Shown: piece by piece, positions 62,778 through 64,000 of the stretch
Position numbering within the stretch: the stretch's first letter is position 1
Layout of the letters: each line of letters begins with the position of its first letter
Notes under the pieces: generated by a model
What the model saw: only the letters and a program-made list of their open reading frames with translations
What the model was told of the DNA's origin: nothing
The model's database searches: none
Made by a program: the position numbers and the translations under genes
DNA from: Ekhidna sp964289745
GTDB lineage: Bacteria > Bacteroidota > Bacteroidia > Cytophagales > Cyclobacteriaceae
Assembly (NCBI GenBank): GCA_964289745.1
Contig: CAXYMM010000001.1
Location: 1,240,001-1,304,000 of the forward strand
Direction of reading: 5' to 3'
Length of the DNA: 64,000 nucleotides

Positions 62778-63960
62778 GCTTGTGGAAAAAATAAAGTCGC
62801 TATCCGAGTCCTATTTTGAAGATGTACTTTCGATTAGAAGGCATCTCCATGCGAATCCTGAACTCTCGTTCAAGGAATACGAAACCGCAACATTCATTGA
62901 AGAGGAGCTGAAAGAACTAACGATTGAAGGCGTAGAAAGAATCGGTGAGACGGGTGTTCATTTCTGCCTTGAAGGGAAAAAGCCTGGAAAGACTATCGCA
63001 CTAAGAGCCGATATAGATGCGCTTCCAATTACGGAGGCCAATGAAGTGGCATATAAATCAAAAAATGCAGGAGTTATGCACGCATGTGGGCATGATGTAC
63101 ACACCGCTAGCCTTTTTGGGGCGGCAAAAATTTTAAATGAATTAAAAGACTACTTTAATGGGACAATTAAGTTCATTTTTCAACCTGGAGAAGAGCAGTC
63201 TCCAGGCGGTGCTTCCCTATTAATAGAAGAAGGAATTCTTAAGAACCCAAAGCCAGCATCCATTCTTGGACAGCACGTAATGCCGCTCATAGAAAAAGGT
63301 AAAGTAGGTTTTAGGAAGGGGAAATATATGGCAAGTGCGGATGAGATTTACCTAAAAGTAAAAGGAAGAGGAGGTCATGCAGCCATCCCTGAGAATTTTA
63401 TCGACCCAATAGCCATCTCTAGTCAGATCATCGTTTCCCTTCAGCAAGTGGTAAGCAGAATGGCGAGCCCCAAAATACCCTCTGTGCTTTCTTTTGGAAA
63501 AATTCAAGGTGGGAGTGTAAATAATGTAATACCAGATGAGGTGAAAATTGACGGTACTTTTAGAACGTTTAATGAGGAGTGGAGAAAAGAAGCACTTCAA
63601 AAAATTAAGACTATTGCCAAATCCATCGCCGATGCGATGGGCGGAGCGTGCGAGGTAGATATCGCTCCTGGCTATCCTTTTCTTGTAAATGACGAGGCCT
63701 ATACAGAACGTAACATTGAAGCTGCTAAAGCATATATGGGGGAAGAAAATGTAGTGGAACTAGATCTTTGGATGGCAGCAGAAGATTTTTCTTTCTATTC
63801 GCAAGAAATTCCAGGATGTTTTTATAGAGTGGGAACCAGAAATGAAGAAAAGGGCATTGTATCAGGCGTTCACACCCCAACTTTTGATATCGACGAAGAA
63901 GCCATGAAAACAGGAATGGGGTTACTCTCTTACCTTGCTATAAACGAGCTTCATGCCTAA
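62770..63960 (+). CDS. M20-family amidohydrolase/peptidase
   Basis: Zinc-type amidohydrolase (hippurate/N-acyl amino acid hydrolase group). 396 residues, no signal peptide. Metal-site motifs: HACGHDVHTASL (about 98-109), QPGEEQSPGGASLL (about 138-151) with the catalytic Glu pair, GQHVMP (about 172-177), and HTPTFDIDEEA near the C-terminus. The dimerisation domain (about 185-300) carries GRGGHAAIPENFIDP. Exact substrate not predictable. It closes the secA transcription unit; the stop is 40 bp from the window end. Confidence 0.9.
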   Translation: MSKLVEKIKSLSESYFEDVLSIRRHLHANPELSFKEYETATFIEEELKELTIEGVERIGETGVHFCLEGKKPGKTIALRADIDALPITEANEVAYKSKNAGVMHACGHDVHTASLFGAAKILNELKDYFNGTIKFIFQPGEEQSPGGASLLIEEGILKNPKPASILGQHVMPLIEKGKVGFRKGKYMASADEIYLKVKGRGGHAAIPENFIDPIAISSQIIVSLQQVVSRMASPKIPSVLSFGKIQGGSVNNVIPDEVKIDGTFRTFNEEWRKEALQKIKTIAKSIADAMGGACEVDIAPGYPFLVNDEAYTERNIEAAKAYMGEENVVELDLWMAAEDFSFYSQEIPGCFYRVGTRNEEKGIVSGVHTPTFDIDEEAMKTGMGLLSYLAINELHA

Positions 63961-64000
63961 ATAAAGGCTTGCAGTAAGAATACCAACCCTAAACTTATTC

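Overview
The window reads as chromosomal DNA of a marine-type Bacteroidota bacterium, most likely Cytophagales. Grounds: SusC/SusD pairs, a hybrid two-component system (HTCS), a type IX secretion (T9SS) C-terminal sorting domain, STN-type TonB-dependent signalling, TAnnTTTG-like promoter boxes, and a long acidic tail on ribosomal protein S16. Genus level cannot be fixed from the sequence alone.

Left part (about 0.2-38.8 kb): a galactose and sulfated-galactan locus. A minus-strand operon galK - Na+/sugar symporter - galT - galE - mgsA encodes galactose uptake and the Leloir pathway. A perfect inverted repeat sits in its presumed promoter, and a NUDIX-fold (NrtR/AraR-type) regulator with a degenerate NUDIX box lies nearby on the plus strand. 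Next come a lipoprotein formylglycine-generating enzyme (FGE, the sulfatase activator) and a minus-strand array: galM, three sulfatases, an orphan SusD, a GH2 beta-galactosidase, a beta-helix protein, a fourth sulfatase, a 1324-residue beta-helix/CBM/T9SS protein, SusD, SusC, a surface lipoprotein, an HTCS regulator and a fifth sulfatase. A coherent scheme is: surface capture and cutting (SusCD, lipoprotein, T9SS beta-helix protein), periplasmic desulfation by FGE-matured sulfatases, GH2 trimming, Na+-driven galactose import, and Leloir catabolism. No enzymes for 3,6-anhydrogalactose are visible, so a galactan rich in plain or sulfated galactose is the best guess for the substrate.

Junction (38.8-42.5 kb): a tyrosine recombinase gene interrupted by one in-frame TAG, then an isolated 3' half of a CAT-anticodon tRNA with its own terminator, then a decayed XylE-like sugar porter. 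The tRNA half looks like attR of an island. Its polarity places the island to the left, so the galactan locus may have arrived on a now-immobile integrative element.

Right part (42.5-64 kb): an ECF sigma / FecR anti-sigma / STN-TonB receptor signalling trio, a DASS-family transporter, the sucA-sucB-lpd operon (2-oxoglutarate dehydrogenase), and a plus-strand core block rpsP-rimM-trmD-rplS, dapF, secA, a small SPOR-like lipoprotein and an M20 amidohydrolase. This is conserved housekeeping chromosome.

No CRISPR array, rRNA, intact tRNA or insertion sequence was seen.
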